Assembly: GCA_049430265.1 (NCBI GenBank)
Contig: JBMTBW010000002.1
Coordinates: 121,521 to 185,520, forward strand
Reading direction: 5' to 3'
From: MAG-120802 sp049430265
Lineage (GTDB): Bacteria > Actinomycetota > Actinomycetes > Nanopelagicales > Nanopelagicaceae
DNA length: 64,000 bases
The notes under the pieces are model-generated. The model was not told the DNA's origin and did no database searches. It saw only the letters and a program-made list of their open reading frames with translations. The stretch's first letter is position 1; each line of letters opens with the position of its first letter. A program made the translations under genes and the position numbers. Shown piece by piece: positions 25,004-34,624 of the stretch.

Positions 25004-27120
25004 AGCGCAGTTATTTCAATTAAAAGCGCTGATGCTGGGCGCAGGATTGGCGCGCTAAGGCCAATATTTTCAAGCTCTGAACCAGTTAATTCAAGACCAG
25101 TGGTAATCCATTTGGGCGGCTCGATAGCCATGAAATTTGATTTTTGACCTCCACTTAAAACCTTAACACTGTATCTGCGATCAGAATCAAGTCCTCTTAT
25201 GCGCATGCGCGGCGCGTGAGACTCTGGAATGGTCTCAAGACATGAGAATGAAAATAGCGCTGATTTCTTATCACTAGAAATGACGCCATTGAGATAGTGA
25301 GAATCCTTTGGATAATCGATGCGGATAACATCCCCGCTATGAAGAAGTTTGCGCTTTGATTTATAGAGAGTAATCCAGCTCTTTAATTCAGCTATCTCAC
25401 TGCTAGAAAGTTGAGTGATATCTCGCTCTACACCTGCGTGGCCAAAGAGAGCAGTTAGAGCTCTAAAAGAAAATGAGATAGATCTTCCAGTTTGATGACC
25501 AGGATCTGCTCCAATATGAGTTCCGAGCAACTCAGGCGGAATAAATTGCGCGCTCCATCTCTGAATTCTGGCTCGCTCAAGAGCGTCATTATTATCGCTG
25601 GTCCAGAAGCGGTCGACTAAATCAATAATTCCTAGATCGATTCTTGCTCCCCCTGAAGCGCAAGATTCAATCTCTAGATTTTTATGGCGCTTCTTTAGTT
25701 CAGCAAAGAGACGATAAAGTCCTTGAGTTTGCTTTCTTATTGCAGCTCGGTTATTTGAGCCCGCATCAATAAGAACTCGATTGTGATCCCACTTGATATA
25801 AGTAATCTGGTATTGAGTAAGAATTTTGTCTACTGAATCTAAGACATAGTTATATGCATCTTGATTATCAAGGTTTAGGACCAACTCATGGCGCCACGTT
25901 GGACCTACTCGATCTCCAACCTTTAATATCCAATTGGGATGTGAGCGATAGAGATCTGAATCAGGATTAACCATTTCGCCTTCAAACCAGAGGCCAAACT
26001 CCATTCCTTTATCTCTTATGTAATTAGCAAGTGATCCAAGACCATTTGGCCACACATCTTTGCTTACCTGCCAATCACCAAGGCCGCTTAGATCACTTCT
26101 TCTGGAGCCAAACCAACCATCATCTAAAACAACTCGCTCAAAGCCGGCTTCAGCTGCCGTATCAACAATCTTCTTTATCTTCTCCTCATTGTGGTCAAAG
26201 TAGATTGCCTCCCACAAATTTAGGGTCATAGGTCGAGGAGTTTTTGGATGCACACTTCTTGCTCTTAAATGCTTATGCATATTTGAGGAAAGTCCATCAA
26301 GGCCAGCATTTGAATAGAGAGCAAAGAGATCAGGGGCTCTATAACTCTTACCTTTTTCAAGAATCACTTCGCCTGGAAGAAGTACTTCTCCGGCTGAAAT
26401 GCTTGCACTTCCCTCATAATTTTTTTCAATGCAATATTGGCTATCCCCACTCCATGCAAGGCTAAGCGCCCAAGATTGTCCTGATGCAAAATTAGTTTCT
26501 TTCTCTAAAGCAATCATTCCTATCGTGTAATTATGCCCAGGTCGTCCCTCATGGCTATCTCGAACATATCTGCCAATTGGAATATCTCGCCGCTGCGGAT
26601 TGCGCTCATTGGACCAGCGCCCAACAAAATCTAAGCTCTGGGTCGCACTATCACTAAGCGGCATCCAATAATTTAACTCATCCAGAAAATAAGTATCTCC
26701 AAGGTTTGTTAGTTCTTGCCAGAGCTTTAAAACTCCAAATTGATCTAGGGATGCGCCGATATCAAGAGTTAACTTGGCATCCTTATCTTCTAATTGAATT
26801 TGAAAACTACTTTTATCGCTTTTAAATTCTTTGACGCTAAATTTTGTTGACCAATCAAGACCTGCTCTATGTCCCTTTATTGTGGGATATCCCAAATGTC
26901 CTCTTGAGTGCTCTCGCATCATTCCTGGATTAGTAACTGCATCAAAATCACTATTTGCAATGGAGCGATCAAAAAGTAGTTCACTTGCCTCGCCCTTAAA
27001 ACTTGCGCCCCAATATCTAATAACCGGCGCGCCATCTATAACCTCAAGGAGTAAATCAACGCCGCCATTGCTTAGCTGCGCCCTGGCCCCGGCCTTAGAT
27101 GAAGGTATTGGAGAAGACAT
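25000..27120 (-). CDS. Alpha-galactosidase (GH36)
   Basis: About 706-aa glycoside hydrolase that releases galactose from melibiose, raffinose or similar galactosides. It has the N-terminal beta-supersandwich, then the barrel with NLWEAIYFDHNEEKI, VLDDGWFGSRR, LWFEGEMVNPDSDL, the nucleophile Asp in YIKWDHNR and the acid/base Asp in DRFWTSDNNDALER. No signal peptide, so it acts inside the cell. The ATG at 27120 is chosen because a TACTCT -10 lies 6 nt upstream; extension to 27273 would run across the galT promoter. Its stop shares TTAA with glpK. Confidence 0.92.
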   Translation of the reverse strand: MSSPIPSSKAGARAQLSNGGVDLLLEVIDGAPVIRYWGASFKGEASELLFDRSIANSDFDAVTNPGMMREHSRGHLGYPTIKGHRAGLDWSTKFSVKEFKSDKSSFQIQLEDKDAKLTLDIGASLDQFGVLKLWQELTNLGDTYFLDELNYWMPLSDSATQSLDFVGRWSNERNPQRRDIPIGRYVRDSHEGRPGHNYTIGMIALEKETNFASGQSWALSLAWSGDSQYCIEKNYEGSASISAGEVLLPGEVILEKGKSYRAPDLFALYSNAGLDGLSSNMHKHLRARSVHPKTPRPMTLNLWEAIYFDHNEEKIKKIVDTAAEAGFERVVLDDGWFGSRRSDLSGLGDWQVSKDVWPNGLGSLANYIRDKGMEFGLWFEGEMVNPDSDLYRSHPNWILKVGDRVGPTWRHELVLNLDNQDAYNYVLDSVDKILTQYQITYIKWDHNRVLIDAGSNNRAAIRKQTQGLYRLFAELKKRHKNLEIESCASGGARIDLGIIDLVDRFWTSDNNDALERARIQRWSAQFIPPELLGTHIGADPGHQTGRSISFSFRALTALFGHAGVERDITQLSSSEIAELKSWITLYKSKRKLLHSGDVIRIDYPKDSHYLNGVISSDKKSALFSFSCLETIPESHAPRMRIRGLDSDRRYSVKVLSGGQKSNFMAIEPPKWITTGLELTGSELENIGLSAPILRPASALLIEITAL

Positions 27121-27125
27121 ACGGG

Positions 27126-27132
27126 TAGAGTA
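27126..27132. promoter_or_regulatory. Shared bidirectional -10 element of GH36 gene and galT
   Basis: TAGAGTA reads TAGAGT on the plus strand (27126-27131), 10 nt before the galT ATG, and TACTCT on the minus strand, 6 nt before the alpha-galactosidase ATG. The layout mirrors the glpD/glpK promoter. Confidence 0.55.
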
Positions 27133-27141
27133 ATAGCCATT

Positions 27142-28251
27142 ATGTCGAGTAAGAAACTCCCCGCAGGCGTTATTCGAAGTGATGCCACGCTCATGGATGG
27201 GCGCACCATCCGCTACTACGACACAAAGGGCCAATCTCGCACCGCAGTAGATCAAAGAAGTGGTGAAGAGCAACCAAGTATCGGCGAGATGCGCCTTGAT
27301 CCATTAAATAATGAATGGGTAGTGATTGCAGCCCATCGCCAGGAACGAGTATTTCTTCCACCTAAAGAATTAAATCCACTGGCTCCAAGTAAGCCAGGTT
27401 CACTTACTGAAATTCCAGAAAGTGATTATGAAGTGGTTGTCTTTGATAACCGCTCGCCATCACTTGCCGCTCCCAGATCAAGTTTTGAGGCAATAGATAA
27501 TCCAGACTTTTCGAGCCCAGCGATTGAATCAGCAGGCAAGTGTGAAGTTATCTGTTTTACATCGGATTATGAAGCCTCTTTTAAAGATCTCTCACACCGC
27601 CAGATAAGAACTGTTCTTGAGGCTTGGCGCGATCGCACTGCAGAGCTCTCGGAACTTTCCTATATTGAATATATAGCTGCCTTTGAAAATCGAGGGCAGG
27701 AAGTTGGAGTAACTCTTAATCATCCTCATGGCCAGATTTATGCCTACTCCTATCTACCTCCAAAAGCTGAGAGAGCGCTAGCAGTAGCAACTGCTCATAA
27801 AAATAAGACTGGAAATATTCTTCTTGAAGATATTTTAGCTAGAGAGCTTTCAGATAAAGTCCGCATCGTGGCTCAAAATGAGGAGTGGGTTGCCTATGTG
27901 CCATATGCCTCAAGATATCCATTTGAAATTCATCTTGCACCAAGAAGAAGTGTCCCTGACTTTATAGCTCTTGATGAAGCTGCATCAGATGCATTTGCTC
28001 CTCTTGCTAAAGAAGTTTTACTTAGACTTGATGGAGTCTTTGGTGTAACGATGCCCTACATCGCCTCCTGGCATCAAGCGCCAGTAAGAGTCGGTCGTGA
28101 TGTAACGCGTCTGCATTGGCAGATAGCCTCAGTTAGACGAGCTCCAGGAAAGTTAAAGTATTTAGCAGGATCTGAATCTGCATTTGGTGCATTTATGATG
28201 GATCTAAAGCCAGAGCAATCTGCGGCGCAGCTGCGCGATGTGGCGCTTTAA
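27142..28251 (+). CDS. galT: Galactose-1-phosphate uridylyltransferase
   Basis: 369-aa Leloir-pathway enzyme that swaps UMP between UDP-glucose and galactose-1-phosphate. The nucleophile histidine motif is NHPHGQIYAY near residue 194; the N-terminal RLDPLNNEWVVIAAHRQERV and the later ASRYPFEIHLAPRR and SWHQAPVR are also typical. It is divergent from the alpha-galactosidase gene and precedes galK by 6 nt. No galE is in the window. Confidence 0.94.
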   Translation: MSSKKLPAGVIRSDATLMDGRTIRYYDTKGQSRTAVDQRSGEEQPSIGEMRLDPLNNEWVVIAAHRQERVFLPPKELNPLAPSKPGSLTEIPESDYEVVVFDNRSPSLAAPRSSFEAIDNPDFSSPAIESAGKCEVICFTSDYEASFKDLSHRQIRTVLEAWRDRTAELSELSYIEYIAAFENRGQEVGVTLNHPHGQIYAYSYLPPKAERALAVATAHKNKTGNILLEDILARELSDKVRIVAQNEEWVAYVPYASRYPFEIHLAPRRSVPDFIALDEAASDAFAPLAKEVLLRLDGVFGVTMPYIASWHQAPVRVGRDVTRLHWQIASVRRAPGKLKYLAGSESAFGAFMMDLKPEQSAAQLRDVAL

Positions 28252-28257
28252 AACAAA

Positions 28258-29385
28258 GTGGAAATAACAGAGTTATTCACTAAAGGCTTTGGCTATCCCC
28301 CTGCAGTAGTAGCAAGCGCTCCAGGTCGAGTGAACTTGATTGGCGAACATGTGGATTACAGTGGGGGTTTTGTTCTCCCCTTCGCTATCGATGCAGTAAC
28401 TATGTGTGCAGTTTCCAAAAGAGATGACAGAAAAATAAGAATTATTTCAGCGCAGAAGAAGAATGAAATGATTGAAAGTAATTTAGAAGCAATCGCTGCA
28501 AAAGATGGATCTACCTGGTCGAGATATATCTATGGTGTTATCTGGGCGATGGAAATAGATTCTGGCCTTGATATCTATATCGATGGAAAGGTGCCACTTG
28601 GCGCTGGATTATCTTCTTCAGCTGCCCTTGAGTGCTCACTTGCTACCGCACTAAATCATCTATTTCACTTAGAAAAAACTTTACCTGAGTTAGCTCGCCT
28701 GACCCAGAGAGCAGAAAATGAGTATGTCGGAGTGCCTTGCGGAATTATGGATCAATCAATTTCGCTAATGGCAAGAGCTGGTTATGGACTATTACTTGAT
28801 TGCCAGGATCTCTCAACTAGGCATATCAAAATTGATTTTGCTTCAAACTCTTTACGGCTTTTGATAATTGATACCCAGGCCCACCACGCCCTAACAGATG
28901 GCGGATATGCCAAGAGACGTGAGAGCTGCGAGGAGGTAGCAAAAATCTTTTCTATTCCATCTCTTCGCCAGTTAACTATGGATAACCTGCTATCCCACAA
29001 ATCAAAGCTAAGCGATATTCAATTTAAACGAGCGCGTCATGGCGTAAGTGAGATGGACCGAGTTTTAGATGCCACAAAGGCCCTTGAGGCGGGAGATTTT
29101 AAAGCTCTTGGTCAGTTATTAAATCAATCTCATAACTCGCTTCGAGATGATTATGAAGTCTCATGCCCTGAATTAGATCTAGCCGTTGATACCGCACTTA
29201 ACTCTGGAGCCCTAGGGGCAAGAATGGTTGGCGGCGGTTTTGGCGGAAGCGCTATTGCGCTAATTAATGAAAGTGATGCAGGAGCAATTTCTCTAGCAAT
29301 AGAGAAAGCTTTTGCTCAAAGTGGATTTAAAGCGCCTAGATTTTTTGATTCGCTACCAAGTGATGGAGCTAAAGTTATTTCTTAA
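28258..29385 (+). CDS. galK: Galactokinase
   Basis: 375-aa GHMP-family kinase that phosphorylates galactose at C1. Signatures are PGRVNLIGEHVDYSGGFVLPFAI near residue 24, the ATP loop PLGAGLSSSAALE near 117 and ARMVGGGFGGSAIAL near 322. GTG start six nt after the galT stop without a clear Shine-Dalgarno, suggesting coupling. Its stop shares TTAA with the convergent ACT gene. With galT and the GH36 enzyme it makes a compact galactoside-use locus. Confidence 0.95.
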   Translation: MEITELFTKGFGYPPAVVASAPGRVNLIGEHVDYSGGFVLPFAIDAVTMCAVSKRDDRKIRIISAQKKNEMIESNLEAIAAKDGSTWSRYIYGVIWAMEIDSGLDIYIDGKVPLGAGLSSSAALECSLATALNHLFHLEKTLPELARLTQRAENEYVGVPCGIMDQSISLMARAGYGLLLDCQDLSTRHIKIDFASNSLRLLIIDTQAHHALTDGGYAKRRESCEEVAKIFSIPSLRQLTMDNLLSHKSKLSDIQFKRARHGVSEMDRVLDATKALEAGDFKALGQLLNQSHNSLRDDYEVSCPELDLAVDTALNSGALGARMVGGGFGGSAIALINESDAGAISLAIEKAFAQSGFKAPRFFDSLPSDGAKVIS

Positions 29386-29621
29386 ACGACCGGCGTTACT
29401 GAGATGACTTCAACGCCGCCAATTGCACTTAATACATTCACTAAATCTTGCGGATCACTTCCTGGAAATGCCACCGTAATGTCATCTATTCCTCGCCCGC
29501 CTTCAGATGAGAGAACAACAAGGCCGCGAATATCTCCGCCAGCAAAACCAATTGCAGATGCCACAGCGCCTAAAGATCCTGGGCGATCAGGAAGTGCTAC
29601 ACGAATACGGACCATTGCCAT
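29382..29621 (-). CDS. ACT-domain protein
   Basis: 79-aa stand-alone ACT domain: RIRVALPDRPGSLGAVASAIG at the N-terminus carries the ligand-loop DRPGSL, followed by the GIDDITVAF strand. ACT domains bind amino acids and usually regulate a partner; none is fused here. A TAGACT -10 lies 7 nt before the ATG, giving a leaderless monocistronic gene just downstream of tRNA-Asn. Ligand unknown. Confidence 0.85.
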   Translation of the reverse strand: MAMVRIRVALPDRPGSLGAVASAIGFAGGDIRGLVVLSSEGGRGIDDITVAFPGSDPQDLVNVLSAIGGVEVISVTPVV

Positions 29622-29628
29622 AGGGATG

Positions 29629-29634
29629 AGTCTA
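29629..29634 (-). promoter_or_regulatory. -10 element of leaderless ACT gene
   Basis: Minus strand TAGACT, 7 nt spacer, ATG at 29621. No Shine-Dalgarno is seen. Confidence 0.5.
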
Positions 29635-29643
29635 AATGAAAAG

Positions 29644-29716
29644 CTCCCTGACTTGGACTCGAACCAAGAACCTGCCGGTTAACAGCCGGCTGCTCTGCCA
29701 ATTGAGCTATCAGGGA
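29644..29716 (-). tRNA. tRNA-Asn (GTT anticodon)
   Basis: 73-nt cloverleaf on the minus strand: acceptor TCCCTGA paired with TCAGGGA, anticodon stem GCCGG/CCGGC around CTGTTAA (anticodon GTT), T arm CTTGG/CCAAG, discriminator G. CCA is not encoded. Lies between dnaG and the ACT gene. Confidence 0.95.
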
Positions 29717-29733
29717 TCGTTCAGCGGCTAAAT

Positions 29734-31569
29734 CTAGGTCAGAGACTCCCCAAGCGCCAATTCTCGCTGGGCCCGCCTCTTTGCCTCCATCTCAACTAAC
29801 CTTGAAAACATCTGATTGTATTCACTCTCACTCTCAAGCGGATTTAATCGCTGGAGGCTTGATTTCACTTCAGCGATAGATCTGGCAAGTGCTACCTCGT
29901 TTAATCTGGCAGTAATACTTGAGACATAGCGATCTGAGATTTCACCATCGGTACGTATTGGTTCAACCATTAACTCAGTGATAAATGACTTAAGTTCATC
30001 AGAGCCTGTCGCCTCTAAATTAACTGCCATCAAATCCTCTTGGGTATCAATAAATTCTCTTAGCTTGATATAGGCAGGATGTGAAAAGGCATTCTTTTCT
30101 AACTCTGGCCAATTTCTAACTAGCGCTGGCATCTGCAGACGAACCTTTAGAACTTCTCGCTCAAGAATTAATCTTGGCTCACTTGGATCTGGCCGCCATT
30201 GCTCGCCAGCTAGCGCAGCATCAATACTTGCCGGCTTAGTTGAAGTGTTTTTCTTCACCGCAGCCATGACAACTTCAACTTCCATCCCAAGCCAGCCAGC
30301 AAGAGATCTTGCATACTCTGGTCTTAGTGAGGCATCTCGAATCTTTCCAATAAGAGGCGCAGCAGCATTTAGCGCTTGAACTCTGCCATCGGCATTGCCT
30401 AAATCAAATTGTTTTATAGAGCTCTTGATTGCAAACTCAAAAAGTGGGACCCGTCTTGCAATGAGATCGCGAAGAGCAGCATCTCCCATCTCTTGCCTTA
30501 AATCAGATGGATCTAACCCACTTGGCTCAACTGCGACATAGGTTTGAGTAACAAATTTCTGGTCATCGCCAAAAGCACGAAGCGCTGCTTTCTGTCCAGC
30601 AGCATCGCCATCAAATGTAAAGATCACCTCGCCGCGGAATGCATCATCATCCATTAATAGCCTTCGCAATATCCTTATATGCTCATCACCAAAGGCGGTT
30701 CCACAGGTAGCAACGGCGGTTGGTATTCCTGCTAAGTGCGCTGCCATTACATCGGTATAGCCCTCAACTATTACTACCTGGCGCTTCTTTGCTATCTCCT
30801 TCTTGGCCTTATCAAGACCATAGAGAACTTGGCTCTTTTTATAGATCGAAGTCTCAGGGGTATTTAGATACTTCGGACCAGTATCTTCTTCATCACTTGC
30901 TAATTTCCTAGCGCCAAAACCAACTAAATCACCAGAGATATCCCTGATGGGCCAGATCAAACGATTTCTAAAGCGATCAATAGCTCCTTTGGTTCCCTCT
31001 TTCGTTAATCCTGCGAGAAGAAGCTCCTCTGCGCTAAAACCTTTTCCAAGTAAGAATTTACTTAACGCATCCCATTGATCAGGGGCGTAGCCAATTTCAA
31101 ATGATTGGCTAGCAGTTTTATCAAAGCCACGTTTAATTAGTAGCTCTCTGGCATGGCTTGCAGTAGGAAGTTGTAGTTGCTCTTGATAAAAAAGTGATGC
31201 TTGGCTATTTGCTTCAAGAAGTCTAGAGCGCTGAACTGTTGGAGCCTTTGCTCCGAAACTACTTTGTTCATAAGTTAACTGATAACCAATTCTTGAAGCT
31301 AATCTTTCGATAGTTTCAGTAAAACTCAAATGATCAATCTTCATAATAAAGGCAATGACGTCTCCACCTTCTTGGCAGCCAAAGCAATGAAAATATCCTC
31401 TAGCAGGAGTTACATGAAATGAGGGGCTCTTCTCATCATGGAATGGACATAACCCTTTCTTCTGTCCCCCACCAGCGCTCTTTAGTTGGACATAATCACC
31501 GACAACTTCATCAATTGGTGAATGATCGCGAACATAGCTCACATCGGTATCGCGAATTCGTCCAGACAT
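29734..31569 (-). CDS. dnaG: DNA primase
   Basis: Makes RNA primers at the replication fork. The N-terminal zinc domain has CPFHDEKSPSFHVTP and YFHCFGC, the TOPRIM core has VVIVEGYTDVMAAH near residue 265 and TFDGDAAG near 310, and a helical C-terminal domain for DnaB contact follows. I use the ATG at 31569 (MSGRIRDTDV), the standard family start, rather than an upstream start at 31590 that would run into the dgt end. About 611 aa. dgt lies 10 nt upstream, the usual actinobacterial dgt-dnaG order. Confidence 0.96.
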   Translation of the reverse strand: MSGRIRDTDVSYVRDHSPIDEVVGDYVQLKSAGGGQKKGLCPFHDEKSPSFHVTPARGYFHCFGCQEGGDVIAFIMKIDHLSFTETIERLASRIGYQLTYEQSSFGAKAPTVQRSRLLEANSQASLFYQEQLQLPTASHARELLIKRGFDKTASQSFEIGYAPDQWDALSKFLLGKGFSAEELLLAGLTKEGTKGAIDRFRNRLIWPIRDISGDLVGFGARKLASDEEDTGPKYLNTPETSIYKKSQVLYGLDKAKKEIAKKRQVVIVEGYTDVMAAHLAGIPTAVATCGTAFGDEHIRILRRLLMDDDAFRGEVIFTFDGDAAGQKAALRAFGDDQKFVTQTYVAVEPSGLDPSDLRQEMGDAALRDLIARRVPLFEFAIKSSIKQFDLGNADGRVQALNAAAPLIGKIRDASLRPEYARSLAGWLGMEVEVVMAAVKKNTSTKPASIDAALAGEQWRPDPSEPRLILEREVLKVRLQMPALVRNWPELEKNAFSHPAYIKLREFIDTQEDLMAVNLEATGSDELKSFITELMVEPIRTDGEISDRYVSSITARLNEVALARSIAEVKSSLQRLNPLESESEYNQMFSRLVEMEAKRRAQRELALGESLT

Positions 31570-31579
31570 GGCTGTAATC

Positions 31580-32821
31580 CTAAGCCCCAATCAATTTCTC
31601 ATGGAGGGCGTATGCACCCATATCTGTTAATGAAGCCACCTGATCAATTACTACGCGCATTTTTGCCTCAGCGCTCTCTGCGACCTGCCATTGCTGGAGG
31701 AAGAAACTCTCAAGACTTGCTGGGGCAAGGCGGCTTACAGCCTCAACTAATTCAATAATTACCTCTTCTTGTCTTGCATAACGCTCCTTGGATACTTCTG
31801 CGCCGATTATGTAGTAACCCGCCATTGATTTAAGCAGCGCTACCTCAATTCTTACCTCACGCGGAACAATCAGATTTGCTTGATATCGAGTTAAATTCCC
31901 CTCGCCATATCTCTCTCTTGTGGCTCGCTCTGCATAGAGAGCGAAGCGACCTATTAATTGACTGGTCAAATCCTTTAACTGAGCAAGGTGTCTATGGCTT
32001 CTATCAAATTCTTTTGGCCAGCATGAGAGATTATGCAAAGAGTTAAGAGCAGATTTAGCCTCTTGCTCACTCAAATCAGGTAGGTAATCTCTAATTGCAG
32101 TCTGATAGAGATGCTCTAGATCGTCATTCAACTTTGAAATATCAATCTGTCCAGTAACTAGGCCATCTTCTAGGTCATGAACGCTATATGCCACATCATC
32201 GGACCAATCCATAATCTGGGCTTCCATGCACGTTCTTGATTCTAGAGATTCTTGCCTGACCCAATTAAATATCTCTAAGTCATCTTGATAAACGCCAAAC
32301 TTATCTGGATTTTCTTTACTGCTCCAAGGATATTTTGTTGCCGCATCAAGGGTTGCTCGAGTTAGATTTAAGCCAACAGAGAGTCCATTTTGATCAACGG
32401 TCTTTGCTTCAATTCGAGTTAATAACCTAAAGCTCTGCGCATTACCTTCAAAGCCGCCGATATCTCTAGCAATCTTTGCAAGTGCTTTCTCGCCGTTATG
32501 CCCAAATGGCGGATGTCCTAAATCATGAGCCAGACAGGCGCTTTCTAGAAGGTCAGGATCTGCGCCAAGGGCGGCGCCAATTTCTCTACCAACTTGCGCA
32601 CACTCAAGTGAGTGAGAAAGTCTCGTCCTTGGAAAATCACTTGCCCAAGGAACAGCTACTTGAGTCTTTGCAGCAAGACGCCTTAGGGCAAATGAATGAA
32701 TAATTCTTGCGCGATCTCTGGCAAACTCAGTGCGCCCCTTGCGCTTTGCTGGCTCATCGAGAAATCTTTCGCGATCCAGCTCGCTATAACCAAGATGCTC
32801 ATTTGCAGGATGAAGGGCCAT
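31580..32821 (-). CDS. dgt: dGTPase-like HD hydrolase
   Basis: 413-aa deoxynucleotide triphosphohydrolase-like protein of the HD superfamily, which removes triphosphate from dNTPs. The metal ligands are in LAHDLGHPPFGHNGEKAL near residue 105 and MDWSDDVAYSVHDLEDG near 205, with upstream RTRLSHSLECAQVG. It starts 7 nt after the ydcF end and precedes dnaG. Confidence 0.93.
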   Translation of the reverse strand: MALHPANEHLGYSELDRERFLDEPAKRKGRTEFARDRARIIHSFALRRLAAKTQVAVPWASDFPRTRLSHSLECAQVGREIGAALGADPDLLESACLAHDLGHPPFGHNGEKALAKIARDIGGFEGNAQSFRLLTRIEAKTVDQNGLSVGLNLTRATLDAATKYPWSSKENPDKFGVYQDDLEIFNWVRQESLESRTCMEAQIMDWSDDVAYSVHDLEDGLVTGQIDISKLNDDLEHLYQTAIRDYLPDLSEQEAKSALNSLHNLSCWPKEFDRSHRHLAQLKDLTSQLIGRFALYAERATRERYGEGNLTRYQANLIVPREVRIEVALLKSMAGYYIIGAEVSKERYARQEEVIIELVEAVSRLAPASLESFFLQQWQVAESAEAKMRVVIDQVASLTDMGAYALHEKLIGA

Positions 32822-32828
32822 AAGGTGC

Positions 32829-33452
32829 TTAGGCTACGTGGTCGCTGATATGTATGCCACGGCGCCCAAGGGTTAGATATGCAAGATAGGCCCCGCTCTC
32901 TCGCAATAAGTAGCGAAATCCAGCCTCTTCCAAGCTAGCGATGCCAACCCTTGTTGGTGAGCAGGTCGCGTTAAATCCAAAGTCACTTGCCATCGTCATA
33001 GATCTTAAGCAGTGATAAGGATCGGTGACAATTATTATTTCTTTAATACCTTTTATTCCTTCAGCTTTCGATAGAGCCTGGATACTTCGAAAAGTATCGC
33101 GTCCCTTAGAAACTGCTGTAATGCTCTTTGCTCTTACTCCTTTAGAAATCAAATAACTTCTTGAAGCTGCTGCCTCGGTAAATCGATCTCCTGGCGCTCC
33201 CGCACCTAAGGTGTAGATTTCTGTGGCAAAGCCCTTCTCATAGATTCGAAGGCTCTCTTTCAGCCTTGCCTCTAAAACTTCACCAGGTCTTCCATCTAAT
33301 TGTGCGGCCCCCATAACAACTATCGCATCTGCTTTTCTAATGGTTTCATTCTGCGCGGTATACCAAGTCTTTCCAATTGCCCAAAGTGGAATAACTAAGG
33401 CAACTAGAAGTAGAAAGCTAATAAACTTCCAAGCAAATTTAAATAAGAACAT
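32829..33452 (-). CDS. YdcF family (DUF218) membrane-anchored protein
   Basis: 207-aa protein with one N-terminal membrane helix (about residues 6-26) and an extracytoplasmic DUF218 domain: ADAIVVMGAAQLDGRPG, ARLKESLRIY, TLGAGAPGDRFTEA, SKGRDTFRSIQ and VTDPYHCLRSM. Some relatives (SanA, ElyC) affect envelope integrity, but the biochemical role is unclear. Its ATG overlaps the dusB stop. Confidence 0.87.
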   Translation of the reverse strand: MFLFKFAWKFISFLLLVALVIPLWAIGKTWYTAQNETIRKADAIVVMGAAQLDGRPGEVLEARLKESLRIYEKGFATEIYTLGAGAPGDRFTEAAASRSYLISKGVRAKSITAVSKGRDTFRSIQALSKAEGIKGIKEIIIVTDPYHCLRSMTMASDFGFNATCSPTRVGIASLEEAGFRYLLRESGAYLAYLTLGRRGIHISDHVA

Positions 33453-34624
33453 CAGCCGCCAGATCCAGAATCTTCGCCATCTACTGCAACTAGTTCCTCT
33501 GGATCATTGAGCCAGCCATCAGGCAGACTCACAGCGCGTCCATGGCTGGTTCGTCCTCGCGGCGCATCACCAATTGCAACTGGATATGGTTGATCAACTA
33601 ATTGATCTAATAGCTGGCGAAGCTCAAGAAGTGATGAAACCATTCCAAATTTTGCTCGAAGCTCTCTTTCAACTCTAAAGCCCTTTAAATACCAGGCCAT
33701 GTGTTTTCTTAAATCTCTACAAGCTCTATCCTCACTTGAGAAATACTGAGTAAGAAGTTCTGCATGACGATAAATAATTTCTCTAACCTGAAATAGAGTT
33801 GGAAGAGCTCTTATCTCTTGGCCATTAAAGGCTGCAACTAAATCTGCAAATAACCATGGCCGTCCCAGACATCCTCTGCCCACTACAACGCCTGCACATC
33901 CAGTTGTTTTCACCATCTCTATCGCATCAGAGCCGGACCAGATATCGCCATTTCCAAGCACTGGAATGCCAGTTGGAGCAAGGTGTTCAACTAGGTTCTT
34001 AATTTTGCTCCAATCAGATTTTCCTTCATAGAGCTGCGCGGCAGTTCTGGCATGAAGTGCCACCCATGCAACTCCTAGATCTGCAGCTATTTTCCCAGCA
34101 TCTAAATAAGTTTCATACTGACTATCAATTCCAACTCGCATCTTAACTGTTACTGGAATCTGATACTTACCTGCGCCCTTTACTGCCGCTTCAACTAAAG
34201 AAGCAAAGAGACGCCTCTTATAGGGAAGTGCTGAACCTCCCCCTTTTCTTGTGACTTTTGGAACTGGGCAACCAAAATTTAGATCTATATGATCTGCTAA
34301 ATCTCTACTTCCTAAAATCTCAACTGCTCGTGATAAATCCTCTGCAGTTGTGGCATAGAGCTGAATAGAGCGAGGATGCTCACCAACTCCTGGCGTAATC
34401 ATTCTTAAAGTTTCGTCATTGCCTTCAATTAAGGCTCTTGCGGTAACCATCTCTGAGACAAAGAGGGCAGCGCCTTGTTCCCGGCAAAGCAATCGAAAAG
34501 CAGCATTGGTAATGCCAGCCATTGGAGCAAGAACAACTGGCACAGTTAAATCTAAACCGCCACCACGAATTGGAAGATGAAGCGGTTTTAGATCTAGCAG
34601 CCCAGTAGCCGTGGGGCTAACCAT
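33452..34624 (-). CDS. dusB: tRNA-dihydrouridine synthase
   Basis: 390-aa FMN enzyme that reduces uridines in the tRNA D loop. Motifs: LAPMAGITNAAFR near residue 33, the catalytic cysteine in DLNFGCPVPKVTRKGGGSAL near 118, VTVKMRVG and ALHARTAAQLYEGKSDW. The ATG at 34624 gives a 31-bp overlap with the end of glyS; no other plausible start lies between it and the core fold, so the overlap seems real. Confidence 0.93.
   Translation of the reverse strand: MVSPTATGLLDLKPLHLPIRGGGLDLTVPVVLAPMAGITNAAFRLLCREQGAALFVSEMVTARALIEGNDETLRMITPGVGEHPRSIQLYATTAEDLSRAVEILGSRDLADHIDLNFGCPVPKVTRKGGGSALPYKRRLFASLVEAAVKGAGKYQIPVTVKMRVGIDSQYETYLDAGKIAADLGVAWVALHARTAAQLYEGKSDWSKIKNLVEHLAPTGIPVLGNGDIWSGSDAIEMVKTTGCAGVVVGRGCLGRPWLFADLVAAFNGQEIRALPTLFQVREIIYRHAELLTQYFSSEDRACRDLRKHMAWYLKGFRVERELRAKFGMVSSLLELRQLLDQLVDQPYPVAIGDAPRGRTSHGRAVSLPDGWLNDPEELVAVDGEDSGSGG

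Noticed and set aside
27121..27273. N-terminal extension of the alpha-galactosidase frame
   Set aside because: It would cross the galT start and the shared promoter; the ATG at 27120 has a -10 at the usual distance.
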